Shown: positions 48,445 through 58,434, counted from the first letter of the stretch. The stretch: 64,000 nucleotides of DNA from Oleispira sp. (GCA_016765295.1 JAESQF010000096.1:1-64000); one strand, 5' to 3'. Translations and numbers: made by a program. The notes: generated by a model not told the origin, from the sequence alone.

Positions 48445-49983
48445 ATGACCACATTTTATACTGATTTATCTGCTCCATTATTAGTTGAAAAAGCACTTGA
48501 GCGTGGCGAAGGCCGCCTACAAGACAACGGCGCGTTCGTTGTAACTACAGGTGTTCGTACTGGCCGTTCGCCAATGGATCGTTTCATTGTTGAAGAACCT
48601 AGCACTAAAGAAGCCATCGACTGGGGCGGTGTTAACCGTCCATTCGACGCTACAAAATTCGATGCCCTTTGGGATCGTGTTGAAGAATATTTCGCTAAAA
48701 CTGGCGGTTTCATCTCTAACCTACACGTAGGTTCTGACCCTGCTCATTACTTGCCAGTTAAATGCCAAACTGAAACAGCGTGGCAAAACCTGTTCGGTCG
48801 TAACCTATTTATCCGCCCTGAAACATTCAACCAAGCTGACAAAGAAGAATGGACTATTCTGAACTGCGCTAACTTTGAATGTGTTCCTGAGCGTGACGGT
48901 ACTAACTCTGATGGTGTTGTCATCATCAACTTCGCACAACGTAAAGTATTACTTGCTGGCATGCGTTACGCCGGTGAAATGAAGAAAGCGATGTTCTCTG
49001 TACAGAACTTCCTACTTCCTGAAAAAGACGTATTACCCATGCATTGCTCGGCAAACGTTGGCGAAGATGGCGATACTTGCTTGTTCTTCGGTTTGTCTGG
49101 TACCGGTAAAACTACCTTGTCTGCAGACCCTGAGCGTTACCTTATTGGTGATGACGAACATGGCTGGGGCAAAGGAACTGTATTCAATATCGAAGGTGGT
49201 TGCTACGCAAAAACTATCGATCTTTCGCAAAAGAATGAGCCAATCATTTGGGATGCGATCCGTTTCGGCGCTATCGTTGAAAACGTAATGATGGACGATG
49301 AACATCGTGTCGCTGATTACGCCGATACTAGCCTGACCGAAAATGGCCGTTGCGCATATCCTCTAGAGCACGTGGAAAAGCGCGTTCTAGAAAACAAAGG
49401 TGGCGAGCCAAAAGCCGTTATCTTCCTAACGTGCGATATGACCGGTGTTCTTCCTCCAGTTTCTGTTCTTACTAAAGAACAAGCGGCTTACCACTTCCTA
49501 AGTGGTTACACGGCGCTAGTAGGTTCTACTGAAATGGGCGGTACTCCTGGTCTTAAGTCAACGTTCTCGACTTGTTTCGGTGCTCCATTCTTCCCACGTC
49601 CAGCTGGCGAATACGCTGAGTTGTTGATGAAGCGTGTGACTGAATTTGATTCTCAAGTTTACCTTGTAAACACAGGTTGGACTGGCGGCGCTAACGGTAA
49701 AGGCGGTGAGCGTTTCTCTATCCCGACGACTCGTGCAGTGATCAGTGCCATTCAGAGCGGCGCTTTGCGTGATGCTGAAACTGAAACTCTACCTTTGTTT
49801 GGCTTAGAAGTTCCTAAGAGCCTAAACGGTGTTGACTCTAAGCTACTTAACCCAACAAAAGCTTGGGCTAACGAAGCTGATTGGACCGCAGCGGCTGAAG
49901 TATTGGCTAAGCAGTTCACAACTAACTTCGTTAAGTTCGATGTATCTGACGCTATCTTAGCGGCGGGTCCTACTGCTAAGTAA
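48445..49983 (+). CDS. pckA: Phosphoenolpyruvate carboxykinase (ATP)
   Basis: Gluconeogenic enzyme converting oxaloacetate and ATP to PEP and CO2; 512 residues, slightly shorter than E. coli (540). [17 protein letters not shown] is the substrate region. The kinase-1a P-loop is [14 protein letters not shown], kinase-2 and metal motif GDDEHGWG, and [17 protein letters not shown] with a later ATP-binding NTGWTGG also fit. Codon usage (many GTT, GCT, CGT) suggests strong expression. Own leader upstream and strong terminator downstream, so monocistronic. Confidence 0.97.
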   Translation: MTTFYTDLSAPLLVEKALERGEGRLQDNGAFVVTTGVRTGRSPMDRFIVEEPSTKEAIDWGGVNRPFDATKFDALWDRVEEYFAKTGGFISNLHVGSDPAHYLPVKCQTETAWQNLFGRNLFIRPETFNQADKEEWTILNCANFECVPERDGTNSDGVVIINFAQRKVLLAGMRYAGEMKKAMFSVQNFLLPEKDVLPMHCSANVGEDGDTCLFFGLSGTGKTTLSADPERYLIGDDEHGWGKGTVFNIEGGCYAKTIDLSQKNEPIIWDAIRFGAIVENVMMDDEHRVADYADTSLTENGRCAYPLEHVEKRVLENKGGEPKAVIFLTCDMTGVLPPVSVLTKEQAAYHFLSGYTALVGSTEMGGTPGLKSTFSTCFGAPFFPRPAGEYAELLMKRVTEFDSQVYLVNTGWTGGANGKGGERFSIPTTRAVISAIQSGALRDAETETLPLFGLEVPKSLNGVDSKLLNPTKAWANEADWTAAAEVLAKQFTTNFVKFDVSDAILAAGPTAK

Positions 49984-49995
49984 GCGTTTAGTTAA

Positions 49996-50072
49996 AGTAG
50001 ATAACTTGCTTTATCTACTCAAGAAAGCCGCGTACAACTCAATTTAAAACTGGGTTATTCGCGGCTTTTTTT
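49996..50072 (+). terminator. Tandem hairpins and terminator after pckA
   Basis: The first hairpin AGTAGATAA / TTATCTACT lies at 49996-50019. The second, AAGCCGCG / CGCGGCTT (50025-50032 with 50060-50067) with a long loop, is followed by seven T. The second is the likely terminator. Confidence 0.8.
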
Positions 50073-50098
50073 CTGAAATTTAGTTTTCCTCACTAAAA

Positions 50099-50614
50099 TC
50101 ATGCACTTTTCTGCAAGTTCACCTTCTCTGTAAGAAAAGGAATTTCCAGCATAGATCTTATGCGCAATTCTTCTCGCACCACCTTCGGCGCGACATAATC
50201 TGAACACGCTAATGCCATCACAATTTTCATGCCTAACTGCGCTGTTTTAAAAGGCTTAATTAAATAGTCTGTTGCTACCAAATCAATCGAAGACTCAACT
50301 CGTGGCACATCCTTTTTTGCCATTAACAGAACAAAAGGAATCTCTGTCATAGCCACACTACCGCGCACCGTATGCAAAAGATCTAAACCAGACAACTCAT
50401 CTAACTGCCAGTCAGCAATAATCAAATCAATCGGCTGAACCCTCAGCATATCGACTGCTTGCAAGCCATCACCCACTTCAAATACGTAATCAAAACCCTT
50501 AGTGCGCAAAAAGGCCGCATGTAATGCCCGCAAAGACGGAGTATTGGTTACCATAAGAATTCTCTTACGCTTCAAACCATTAGGAATGTCTTCAGGACTA
50601 AAAGTTAAACTCAT
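50099..50614 (-). CDS. Stand-alone receiver-like protein, degenerate phosphorylation pocket
   Basis: A 171-residue protein with a CheY-like fold and no output domain. The presumed phospho-acceptor Asp (DLIIADWQLDELSG) and the conserved Lys (YLIKPFKTAQ) are present. The acidic pair after beta-1 is replaced by Thr-Asn (RILMVTNTPS), and the Thr/Ser after beta-4 is Met/Ala (FVLLMAKKD). It may therefore be a pseudo-receiver working without canonical Mg-dependent phosphorylation. A ~35-residue C-terminal extension has no recognisable domain. No kinase is adjacent. Partner unknown. Confidence 0.75.
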   Translation of the reverse strand: MSLTFSPEDIPNGLKRKRILMVTNTPSLRALHAAFLRTKGFDYVFEVGDGLQAVDMLRVQPIDLIIADWQLDELSGLDLLHTVRGSVAMTEIPFVLLMAKKDVPRVESSIDLVATDYLIKPFKTAQLGMKIVMALACSDYVAPKVVREELRIRSMLEIPFLTEKVNLQKSA

Positions 50615-50949
50615 TTAAATACCTACAAAGCGTCAGTGATCGAGCTAATTTTATTAATTACCTCACCTTCACTTAACGTTAGTACAGCAATCTAATGTAT
50701 CGAGGCGATTAGATGACAATTAGCGCCAATTTCAGCCATTTTCATGAGAGTTAGATCACAGTTTAGACAGTCAAATCTAAAAGCCTTTATTACTAGACCG
50801 ATAAGCGCTAATAAATTCATTTTTTATCCTCGAATATCCACCTTAGGGTCAGTATACTCAGGCTCAATATTTATCGTTTTCTCAATACATTATCAAACAT
50901 GTTGATCACTTTTAGTGACCTAACAGAGACATCGACACAGAGAGTAGTT
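50615..50949. other. Intergenic region between divergent receiver-like gene and tex
   Basis: 335 bases with no gene. It should hold the two divergent promoters. A TATACT at 50853-50858 is a possible tex -10 box with no good -35. ATCTAA/TTAGAT form a 6-bp inverted repeat around 50692-50716. Nothing else stands out. Confidence 0.4.
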
Positions 50950-53328
50950 ATGGATTCCATTTTCACCCGTATCGCCGCAGAACTGAACATTCGTCCGCAG
51001 CAAGTACAAGCCTCCGTTGCCTTATTAGATGAAGGTTCAACCGTGCCTTTTATTTCTCGCTACCGTAAAGAAGTCACGGGTGCCCTTGATGATACCCAAC
51101 TGCGTAATCTAGAAGAACGCTTACGCTACCTGCGTGAAATGGAAGATCGTCGTAGCACTATTATAAAAAGCATCGACGAACAAGGTAAGTTAAGCGACGA
51201 GCTTAAGCGCGACATTCTGAATGCCGATACCAAAACGCGCTTAGAAGATCTGTATTTACCGTATAAACAGAAGCGCCGTACCAAAGGTGCCATCGCCATC
51301 GAAGCGGGCCTTGAACCCTTAGCTAATACGTTGCGAGAAGATCCAAGCCAAACACCTGAAACACTGGCCACCAGCTTCACTGATGCCGAAACAGGTAAAG
51401 AGCACGGTATTGCCGATACCAAAGCGGCCCTTGATGGCGCTAAATACATTCTAATGGAACGCTTCGCCGAAGACGCAAACCTGATCAACAAGGTGCGTAC
51501 TTTCTTAAGACAAGAAGGCACTTTATCGGTTCGCCTAGTACCAGGAAAAGAACAAGAAGGCGCTAAATTCAGCGACTACTTTGAGCACGACGAAGCGCTT
51601 AAAGGTGTTCCAAGTCACCGCGCACTGGCGATTCTACGAGGCCGTAACGAAGGTGTATTGAGTTTCAGTATCGTCACTGGCGATCCAACTGACAAGCTAA
51701 CCCCTTCACCTTGCGAAGCCATGATTGCCGATCACTTTAATATCAAAAACGAAAGTCGCCCTGCCGATCGCTGGTTGCACGAAGTAGTCCGCTGGACTTG
51801 GCGTATTAAGCTATTAACTCACCTAGAAACTGAGCTAATGACCAATGTACGTGAAGCCGCTGAAGAGGAAGCGATTAAAGTATTCGGTCAGAACTTAAAA
51901 GATCTTATTTTAGCTGCCCCTGCTGGAGCTAAAGCCACCATAGGTTTAGATCCAGGTTTACGTACTGGGGTAAAAGTCGCGGTGGTTGATGCCACCGGTA
52001 AAGTGATCGATCACGACACCATTTACCCAACTCCGCCACAAAAAAGGTTAGCCGATTCAGCAAAAATCATCACGGCGCTAATCTTAAAGCACAACGTAGA
52101 ATTGATTTCGATTGGTAACGGCACCGGTAGTCGCGAAACCGATAAATTCGTTGGCGACATGATTAAAGCAAATCCTGCGTTGAAGAAAGTTCAGAAGATC
52201 ATGGTCAATGAAGCTGGCGCTTCTATTTACTCAGCGTCTGAATTGGCAGCGAAAGAATTCCCCAATCTAGACGTAACCATTCGTGGTGCTGTTTCTATTG
52301 CCCGTCGTCTACAAGATCCATTAGCCGAGCTAGTGAAAATCGAACCAAAATCAATTGGTGTTGGCCAGTATCAGCACGATGTAAACCAAACACAGCTAGC
52401 CCGCGCATTGAATGCGACGGTAGAAGATTGTGTAAACTCGGTCGGTGTCGATCTCAATATGGCCTCCGTGCCACTGCTTACTCGCGTATCCGGTTTGAAT
52501 ACCACCATCGCTAATAACATTGTTACTTACCGCGATGAAAATGGTGCTTTTAAATCCCGTAAAGAATTAAAAAACGTCCCTCGTTTAGGCGCAAAAACCT
52601 TCGAGCAAGCCGCTGGTTTCTTACGCATTCATAATGCCGAAAACCCACTAGACTCAAGTTCTGTTCATCCTGAAGCGTATGGCGTAGTAAAAGAAATCGC
52701 GAAACAATCAGGTCGTGACATTAAGAGCTTAATTGGTGATGGCTCTTTCTTAAAATCGGTCAACGCTGCTCAATATGCGACGGAATCTGTCGGTGAAATT
52801 ACCGTTAAAGATATTCTGACCGAATTAGTAAAACCTGGCCGCGACCCACGTCCAGAATTCAAATTTGCGACCTTCTTAGATGGCGTAGAAGAAATCAAAG
52901 ATCTACGGTTAAACATGGTATTAGAAGGCGTGATTACCAACGTGACCAACTTCGGCGCTTTTGTTGATGTCGGTGTTCACCAAGATGGTCTGCTGCATAT
53001 CTCTGCGATGTCGGATACTTTTATTAAAGACCCACGCGAAGTGGTAAAAGCCGGTGACATTGTCAAAGTGAAAGTGATGGAAGTTGATGCGCAGCGTAAG
53101 CGCATCGCACTTTCCATGCGTATGTCAGATGATGCTAACGAGTTGGCGAACGAAAAGGCGCCGGGCGAACGTAATAATCGCCGCGGCAATGGTCGTGGTA
53201 CGCAAACGACCAAAACCAGTTTTGGTCCTGGCAGCTCAAATAGTGGTAGTAATAAAGGCAATAACCCAAGCCAAGCACAAGGCGCGATGGCAAATGCTCT
53301 TGCCGCAGCCTTTAATAAGAAAAAGTAA
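50950..53328 (+). CDS. tex: Tex family RNA-binding transcriptional accessory protein
   Basis: A 792-residue protein. The ATG at 50950 was chosen because AGAGAG precedes it and the protein then begins like Tex ([34 protein letters not shown]). A YqgF/RNase H-like core has [18 protein letters not shown]. Helix-hairpin-helix motifs follow ([45 protein letters not shown]). The S1 domain ([27 protein letters not shown]) is near residues 650-720. A Gly/Asn/Arg-rich tail is disordered. Tex binds RNA and RNA polymerase in stress and toxin-gene expression. Confidence 0.95.
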   Translation: MDSIFTRIAAELNIRPQQVQASVALLDEGSTVPFISRYRKEVTGALDDTQLRNLEERLRYLREMEDRRSTIIKSIDEQGKLSDELKRDILNADTKTRLEDLYLPYKQKRRTKGAIAIEAGLEPLANTLREDPSQTPETLATSFTDAETGKEHGIADTKAALDGAKYILMERFAEDANLINKVRTFLRQEGTLSVRLVPGKEQEGAKFSDYFEHDEALKGVPSHRALAILRGRNEGVLSFSIVTGDPTDKLTPSPCEAMIADHFNIKNESRPADRWLHEVVRWTWRIKLLTHLETELMTNVREAAEEEAIKVFGQNLKDLILAAPAGAKATIGLDPGLRTGVKVAVVDATGKVIDHDTIYPTPPQKRLADSAKIITALILKHNVELISIGNGTGSRETDKFVGDMIKANPALKKVQKIMVNEAGASIYSASELAAKEFPNLDVTIRGAVSIARRLQDPLAELVKIEPKSIGVGQYQHDVNQTQLARALNATVEDCVNSVGVDLNMASVPLLTRVSGLNTTIANNIVTYRDENGAFKSRKELKNVPRLGAKTFEQAAGFLRIHNAENPLDSSSVHPEAYGVVKEIAKQSGRDIKSLIGDGSFLKSVNAAQYATESVGEITVKDILTELVKPGRDPRPEFKFATFLDGVEEIKDLRLNMVLEGVITNVTNFGAFVDVGVHQDGLLHISAMSDTFIKDPREVVKAGDIVKVKVMEVDAQRKRIALSMRMSDDANELANEKAPGERNNRRGNGRGTQTTKTSFGPGSSNSGSNKGNNPSQAQGAMANALAAAFNKKK

Positions 53329-53372
53329 GACGCTAGTAAGAGTGAAGTAAGAGCAAAAAATGATCGAATAAG

Positions 53373-53408
53373 CACTGAGCCATGGATTATCTTATCTATG
53401 GCACAGTG
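53373..53408 (+). other. Hairpin between tex and gshA
   Basis: CACTGAGCCAT pairs with ATGGCACAGTG (one A·A mismatch) around 14 bases. No T-run follows, so it may be a rho-associated or processing hairpin. Confidence 0.45.
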
Positions 53409-53425
53409 ATTACCACTCACCGCAC

Positions 53426-53454
53426 TTACCTCTCTCGAATCATTGCCCTATAAT
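53426..53454 (+). promoter_or_regulatory. Probable gshA promoter
   Basis: TTACCT, 17 bases, TATAAT (consensus -10 at 53449-53454). Transcription would begin near 53461, downstream of the first possible gshA start codon, which helps decide the start. Confidence 0.55.
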
Positions 53455-53490
53455 GCAAACAACTTTACGGCTCGCACATTGAGGCACCTC

Positions 53491-55071
53491 TTGGCTAATC
53501 CAACTTATAGCAATCTGTTATCGTCATTACGCGAACAGAACCAATTATCGCTACTGAATCGCATCCAGCGAGGTATTGAAAAAGAAGGGTTACGCTGTGA
53601 GCCTAATGGTCGCTTAAGCCAAGCACCACACCCCCAAGCACTGGGGTCTGCTTTAACACACCCAAGTATTACCACCGATTACTCTGAATCACTGCTTGAA
53701 TTTATTACCCCCGTTTTTGATAACGCCAAAGATACGCTGCAGTTTTTGCACAACTTGCATCAGTACACTTATCAAAACATTGGTGAAGAATTAATTTGGC
53801 CAGCGTCTATGCCATGCATTATCAATGGTGAAGAAAGCATTCCTATTGCGCAATTTGGCTACTCAAATTTAGGCCAACTCAAACATGCATATCGTCATGG
53901 TTTATGGCATCGCTATGGCCGCACGATGCAAGCGATTGCGGGCATTCATTACAACTTCTCCATGCCTGATGAACTTTGGCCATTGCTATTCAAAGAAGAG
54001 AAAAAAGAAACGGCCAACGACCAACAACTGCAAGACTTTATCTCCAATAAGTACTTCGGTTTAATTCGAAATTTCCGCCGCAACTCTTGGATCTTAAGCT
54101 ATTTATTTGGGGCTTCACCGGCGGTTTGTTCATCTTTCTTAGATGGCCAAGAACACCAACTAGATACCTTTAAAAAACATACTCGCTATCTGCCTTACGC
54201 AACCTCATTACGCATGAGCGATCTGGGCTATCAAAATAATGCCCAAGCCGAACTTATCGTTTGCTATAACAGCGTCGAAAACTATGTTGCAACTCTCTCA
54301 GAAGCCGTAACAAAACCTGTTGCTGCCTATGAAAAGATTGGTTTACAAGACGAAAATGGTCAGTTCAAACAACTGAACACCTGCCTTTTGCAGATCGAAA
54401 ATGAATACTACAGCGACATTCGCCCGAAGCGCATTGGCAACGGTGATGAAAAGCCACTACAAGCATTAGCCAATCATGGGGTTGAATATATTGAAGTGCG
54501 CTGCACCGATATTAATCCTTTCCTAAGCTTAGGCATGGATGAAACTCACATTCATTTCTTAGATTTATTTTTAACCCATTGTCTATTTTCCGACAGTCCA
54601 CAGATCACCAATGATGGCTATCGTGAAATCAAAGCCAATCAAAATTCTGCGGTGATGCAGGGGCGTGATCCTGAATTGAAGCTGAGCAAAGAGGGTGAAT
54701 CGATAGGTTTACGTCAATGGGGTAATGAACTGCTAGCAGACCTCGCCTCTTTAGCTTTATCAATGGATGAAGCCGCGGGTAACCGCCAATACAGTGATGC
54801 ATTAGCGCAGCAACAAGCGAAACTAGAAGATGCTTCGCTCACTCCGTCTGCGCAATATTTAGCAAAAATGAAAGAAGAAGATTTAGAGTTTGCCCAGCTG
54901 ACCCTTAAATTAGCAGAACAAAGAGCCGCAGATTTTAAGCAGCCACTCGATGAGCAGCTAAATAACGAAATGCAACTGCAAGCTCAGCAAAGCTTAATGC
55001 AGCAAGCGGAAATTGAAGCCGGTGATCAAATTGACTTCCCTAGCTTCCTCAAGCAATACCTCGCACGTTAA
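53491..55071 (+). CDS. gshA: Glutamate-cysteine ligase
   Basis: First enzyme of glutathione synthesis (class I, proteobacterial), 526 residues. Motifs: RIQRGIEKEGLRC, ALTHPSITTDYSESLLEFITP with metal-binding Glu, IAGIHYNFSMP, YLFGASPAVCSSF, LPYATSLRMSDLGYQN and VEYIEVRCTDINPF. Two TTG starts compete. The one at 53443 lies before the predicted transcription start; the one at 53491 has GAGG six bases upstream and gives a normal-length N-terminus, so it is preferred. The C-terminus is Gln/Leu-rich helical. Confidence 0.9.
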   Translation: MANPTYSNLLSSLREQNQLSLLNRIQRGIEKEGLRCEPNGRLSQAPHPQALGSALTHPSITTDYSESLLEFITPVFDNAKDTLQFLHNLHQYTYQNIGEELIWPASMPCIINGEESIPIAQFGYSNLGQLKHAYRHGLWHRYGRTMQAIAGIHYNFSMPDELWPLLFKEEKKETANDQQLQDFISNKYFGLIRNFRRNSWILSYLFGASPAVCSSFLDGQEHQLDTFKKHTRYLPYATSLRMSDLGYQNNAQAELIVCYNSVENYVATLSEAVTKPVAAYEKIGLQDENGQFKQLNTCLLQIENEYYSDIRPKRIGNGDEKPLQALANHGVEYIEVRCTDINPFLSLGMDETHIHFLDLFLTHCLFSDSPQITNDGYREIKANQNSAVMQGRDPELKLSKEGESIGLRQWGNELLADLASLALSMDEAAGNRQYSDALAQQQAKLEDASLTPSAQYLAKMKEEDLEFAQLTLKLAEQRAADFKQPLDEQLNNEMQLQAQQSLMQQAEIEAGDQIDFPSFLKQYLAR

Positions 55072-55122
55072 ATGCTTTGTTCATTAAATTCCTGCTCGTT
55101 AAAGAGCATTCGCGACTGACAT

Positions 55123-55154
55123 AAAAAAGGGTTATCAATCGATAACCCTTTTTT
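55123..55154. terminator. Bidirectional terminator after gshA
   Basis: A perfect 14-bp stem AAAAAAGGGTTATC-AATC-GATAACCCTTTTTT, serving gshA and the convergent FliL-like gene. Confidence 0.93.
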
Positions 55155-55192
55155 AGTTTAACAATACGGATACCTTCACCTTCTACTACGGG

Positions 55193-55591
55193 CTAGTTCT
55201 GTACCACAAAGTTTTCAAAATACAGATCATCAATCAAAGGCTTCCCTTCTAGCTCAGTCATCAACGCTCTAACTTCATCCAATGCAACTTTACGTAAAGT
55301 TTCTCGCCCTGCACTCGAATTCACGATATCACTGTCTTGAGCGGTTAATAGAAATACTAAGTTATTGCGAATGTAAGGACGGTGATTAGTCACAGCTCCC
55401 GCCGCCGCCGCACCATTAACTTTCAATGCAATTTCGGTACGTAAATATTTCATTCGCCCAGTATTGCCATAATTAACCACAAAAGCTGGGGTTAAATGGA
55501 TATACTTAGTTTCGCTCGCCTCAGCGGCTTGGGTGACATTAGCAAAAGAAAATACGATTAATCCTGCCAACGGCAGAAGAAATTTGAACAT
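55193..55591 (-). CDS. FliL-like periplasmic protein
   Basis: A 132-residue protein with a signal peptide (MFKFLLPLAGLIVFSF ... QAAEA) and a FliL-type SPFH-like domain (YIHLTPAFVVNYGNTGRMKYLRTEIALKV, RPYIRNNLVFLLTAQDSDIVNSSAGRETLRKVALDEV). True flagellar FliL keeps an uncleaved TM anchor and sits in a fli operon. This one looks soluble or only N-terminally anchored and lies alone beside gshA, as does a similar gene in Pseudomonas. Its function is unknown, possibly a stator- or membrane-complex accessory. Confidence 0.8.
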   Translation of the reverse strand: MFKFLLPLAGLIVFSFANVTQAAEASETKYIHLTPAFVVNYGNTGRMKYLRTEIALKVNGAAAAGAVTNHRPYIRNNLVFLLTAQDSDIVNSSAGRETLRKVALDEVRALMTELEGKPLIDDLYFENFVVQN

Positions 55592-55678
55592 ATTGCTTAC
55601 TCCTAGCTCTTAATAGCCATCATTCGATATCTAAAGAATAGAACAGTATCAATAATCAGAACGAAGAAAGGACACAGA

Positions 55679-56179
55679 ATGCGTATTAACCTCAAAATGC
55701 TTTGCTTAAGCGGCTTTTTTACCTGCATTGCGTTATTAGCCAGCGCTTATTATTTTCAATTCGCGCTCGAACTAGAACCCTGCCCTCTCTGTATTATGCA
55801 ACGCGTAGCAACCCTAATGGTGGCAGTCGGTTGTCTAGCGGGATTCTTTTTGATTAAAAAACCTATTGGGCTGCTTATCGCTTCCAGTTGGACCTTATTA
55901 TCATCCTTCTTTGGAATCTATCTAGCACACCACCACAACTGGCTACAGAACCTACCCGCAGACCAAGTGCCTTCTTGCGGGCCCAGCCTTGAGTACATGT
56001 TAGACGCCTTCCCTATAATGGAAGTCATAACGGTCCTATTGCGAGGTAATGGCAATTGTGCCGAAGTCTCTTGGAGCTTTGCCGGCATCTCTATGCCAGG
56101 TTGGTTACTGGTCTTCTTTATTGGCTTCGCCATCGCCTCTGCTTATGGCATTTTCGTTGCTTGGAAAGCACGTAAATAA
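55679..56179 (+). CDS. dsbB: Disulfide bond formation protein DsbB
   Basis: A 166-residue inner-membrane protein with four TM helices that reoxidises DsbA with quinone. The first periplasmic loop carries Cys35 and Cys38 (PCPLCIMQR). The second carries the pair in PSCGPS and GNGNCAEVSW. The conserved Arg for quinone binding follows CPLC. AAAGGA precedes the ATG. In Pseudomonas a dsbB-type gene (dsbH) is likewise next to algQ. Confidence 0.94.
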   Translation: MRINLKMLCLSGFFTCIALLASAYYFQFALELEPCPLCIMQRVATLMVAVGCLAGFFLIKKPIGLLIASSWTLLSSFFGIYLAHHHNWLQNLPADQVPSCGPSLEYMLDAFPIMEVITVLLRGNGNCAEVSWSFAGISMPGWLLVFFIGFAIASAYGIFVAWKARK

Positions 56180-56188
56180 TATTTTGTC

Positions 56189-56220
56189 ATAGCGGCTCAG
56201 AACATTGCCTGAGCTGCTAT
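56189..56220 (+). other. Hairpin after dsbB
   Basis: ATAGCGGCTCAG and CTGAGCTGCTAT pair (11 of 12 positions) around eight bases, 10 bases past the dsbB stop. No T-run follows, so termination would need Rho or a divergent mechanism. Confidence 0.45.
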
Positions 56221-56295
56221 AGAGCACTAGCACGCTTACAGCCCTATCAAGCACAGATATGTCAGTTTGCAAGCAAAAAAATTTCAAAAACTTAC

Positions 56296-56325
56296 TTGCA
56301 ACTAAGTGTCTAGCCTGACTATATT
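56296..56325 (+). promoter_or_regulatory. Probable rsd promoter
   Basis: TTGCAA, 18 bases, TATATT, about 38 bases upstream of the rsd start. Confidence 0.5.
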
Positions 56326-56363
56326 AGGGGTAAATCAGATCAAGAAGAAAAAGGAATTGGGGC

Positions 56364-56843
56364 ATGCTAGAAGGTTGCAAAACAGCACAAGAACGTTGGG
56401 GCGGAGTACATAAACTTATTGACGGTTGGTTGAACGAACGCCAAGACGTTATCGTACTTTATTGTGGAATTAATACGTTAAAGCCTTTCACTCCAAAAGA
56501 GACGCCGGTATCCATTAAAATTCAGGCATTCTGCCAGATATTAATGGATTATTGCTCAGCAGGACATTTTGAAATTTACCAACAGCTTATAGAAGAAGCG
56601 AAACTGTATGACGATGGCGGCACCGAGCTGGCAAATCGCGCGTACCCGGTACTAGAAGAAATGACGCAACAATGCGTCGACTTCAATGACAAATACGATT
56701 CTGCAGAACATTGTCTAGAAAAGATTACCGACCTTAGCAAAGATCTTTCAGAGCTAGGTGAAATGCTTAGCGAGCGCTTCGAACTAGAAGATCAACTGAT
56801 CGAAAAATTGCATAACGTTCATGGCGAACTTGTTGCTAGCTAA
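56364..56843 (+). CDS. rsd: Rsd/AlgQ family anti-sigma70 regulator
   Basis: A 159-residue all-helical protein. ERWGGVHKLIDGWLNERQDVIVLYCGI and the C-terminal helices (LSKDLSELGEMLSERFELEDQLIE) match Rsd/AlgQ. Rsd binds region 4 of RpoD and shifts polymerase toward alternative sigma factors in stationary phase; AlgQ in Pseudomonas affects alginate and virulence genes. AAGGAA precedes the ATG. The neighbours dsbB and algP mirror the Pseudomonas algQ locus. Confidence 0.92.
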   Translation: MLEGCKTAQERWGGVHKLIDGWLNERQDVIVLYCGINTLKPFTPKETPVSIKIQAFCQILMDYCSAGHFEIYQQLIEEAKLYDDGGTELANRAYPVLEEMTQQCVDFNDKYDSAEHCLEKITDLSKDLSELGEMLSERFELEDQLIEKLHNVHGELVAS

Positions 56844-56906
56844 TAAAGCGAAGCGCTAGATTTGAACTAAACTGACTTCATACTCGACCGTTTTTCAGGG
56901 ATGACT

Positions 56907-57869
56907 ATGAAGTCAGCACCACTAATACTCTCTTCACTATTTTGCAGCAGCTTATTACTTGCCGCCTGCGATACGGCTAAAAAACCTCAACGCTTCGACG
57001 AACTCACTAGCCAAGGTGCTTATTCTCTTTGCCTAAATCATGATGCAGGTTATGCATTTGCCGGTTCCATACATCATGGTGGTAGTCTTTGGCGCTTACA
57101 ACCATTCGACCGCCTGTATAATTGGAACCATAAAGCTGGAGAAAATAGCAGCATCATAAGTTGTGATTTTTCCCCCGAAGGTGATTTTGTTGCGACCACC
57201 GATAATCGCAGCATTGCCTTATGGAACCGTAAAACAGGTGAAGCCATCTGGTTATGGGATGCTCCCGGTAATATCCACGACATTAGCTTAAGTCCTTACG
57301 GGAAATACGCGTTACTCGCCATGTCCGACTATACCGCTACTTTATTCGATATTAAAAATGGCGGTATAAAACAGAAGTTACGTCATAAAGGCGTGGTATA
57401 TGACGTGAGTATGGACAACCAAGGAAAATTTGCAGCAAGCGCGAGCGATGATTCAAACGCACGAATCTGGGATCTCAATAGCGCCAAACAATTGCACTTA
57501 CTCAAACATAATAACCAGGTCCGCACTGCAGAAATATCTCCTGATGGACGTTTTGTTTTTACTTCTGCCTTAGGTGACCCTGGTCGTTTATGGGATAGCA
57601 AAACAGGAGAAGTAATCAGTGCATTTCCAATTAATAGTGGTTTTTATAGCAGTGCACGCTTTAGTAAAGACAGTTCACGATTATTGACGGGGTCTAGTGC
57701 TGGAAAAATCCAATTATGGCAAACTCAAACAGCCAAGCTTGAACAAACTTGGCAAGCAATACCAAAAAATAAATGGGTAAGCAATAACGTTCTTATTGAA
57801 GATGTTGCTTTTGCCAAGCAAGGTTATGTTGCTAGCGGCTCAAATGGACGCATTTTTTATCTAGAATGA
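56907..57869 (+). CDS. WD40-repeat lipoprotein
   Basis: A 320-residue lipoprotein. The ATG at 56907 (AGGG six bases before) gives a signal peptide with lipobox LLLAACD. The mature part is a beta-propeller with about six or seven WD40 blades, each with a D-G/N.FA.S pattern and ending W(D/N): DFSPEGDFVATTDNRSIALWNRKTG, SMDNQGKFAASASDDSNARIWD, EISPDGRFVFTSALGDPGRLWD, RFSKDSSRLLTGSSAGKIQLWQ. Such propellers are protein-interaction platforms. Partner unknown; it lies between rsd and a DUF4124 gene. Confidence 0.85.
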   Translation: MKSAPLILSSLFCSSLLLAACDTAKKPQRFDELTSQGAYSLCLNHDAGYAFAGSIHHGGSLWRLQPFDRLYNWNHKAGENSSIISCDFSPEGDFVATTDNRSIALWNRKTGEAIWLWDAPGNIHDISLSPYGKYALLAMSDYTATLFDIKNGGIKQKLRHKGVVYDVSMDNQGKFAASASDDSNARIWDLNSAKQLHLLKHNNQVRTAEISPDGRFVFTSALGDPGRLWDSKTGEVISAFPINSGFYSSARFSKDSSRLLTGSSAGKIQLWQTQTAKLEQTWQAIPKNKWVSNNVLIEDVAFAKQGYVASGSNGRIFYLE

Positions 57870-57913
57870 GCCGCGAATCACTAAGTTTTATAACCTCTTA
57901 GTTTTATAATCAC

Positions 57914-58390
57914 TTAGTGACCCTGAATTGCTCTCTCGATTTTCTTATTTCTATCATCCATTACTTGTTGCATATTATTCGCATCTTCCAACATTTTAGC
58001 GACCTTCTCAAAAGGTACCGTCATTGGCAGAGGTATTGAAGAAGTTTCTTCTTTAGCTTTATCCTTATTTTTTTCAGGCTCTTTCTCTTCTTCTTTCTCT
58101 ATCCGTAAACCTTGAATCAAGTTGGTATTGGTATTAACTGTGACCGTCTCGATATTATGACCAGGCTGGGGTTGATCAGAATAGTGCCAAGTGCCATCCT
58201 CTCCACGCCATTTATAAAATGTCTGACTGCTATTCGTGCTCGACTGTCCACTATTAGCTCCCTTAGAGTCAGACGAAAAATAATCTAATGGCGATTCCAT
58301 AAAAGGTGTGCCGTCGGGCTTCTTCATTAGCATTGGGCCGGCAAACGCAATAGCGATTAAAACCAACATAATAAAAATAGGGCGTTTCAT
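57914..58390 (-). CDS. DUF4124 domain protein, membrane-anchored
   Basis: A 158-residue protein. ATG 58390 was chosen because AAGGA lies 7 bases upstream. An N-terminal hydrophobic segment (IFIMLVLIAIAFAGPML) anchors or exports it. The DUF4124 motif (FYKWRGEDGTWHYSDQPQPG) is at about residues 65-85, a short beta-structured domain seen in many gamma-proteobacterial envelope proteins. An Lys/Glu-rich linker and a helical C-terminus follow. Function unknown. It is divergent from the ParA-like gene. Confidence 0.82.
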   Translation of the reverse strand: MKRPIFIMLVLIAIAFAGPMLMKKPDGTPFMESPLDYFSSDSKGANSGQSSTNSSQTFYKWRGEDGTWHYSDQPQPGHNIETVTVNTNTNLIQGLRIEKEEEKEPEKNKDKAKEETSSIPLPMTVPFEKVAKMLEDANNMQQVMDDRNKKIERAIQGH

Positions 58391-58434
58391 CCGTGATTCC
58401 TTCATCTGTATATAAACTCAAAGCATTATAGCCT

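Noticed and set aside
48167-48448. 93-codon open frame before pckA
   Set aside because: Overlaps the pckA start and the likely promoter and hairpins; composition and lack of a ribosome-binding site argue against a gene.
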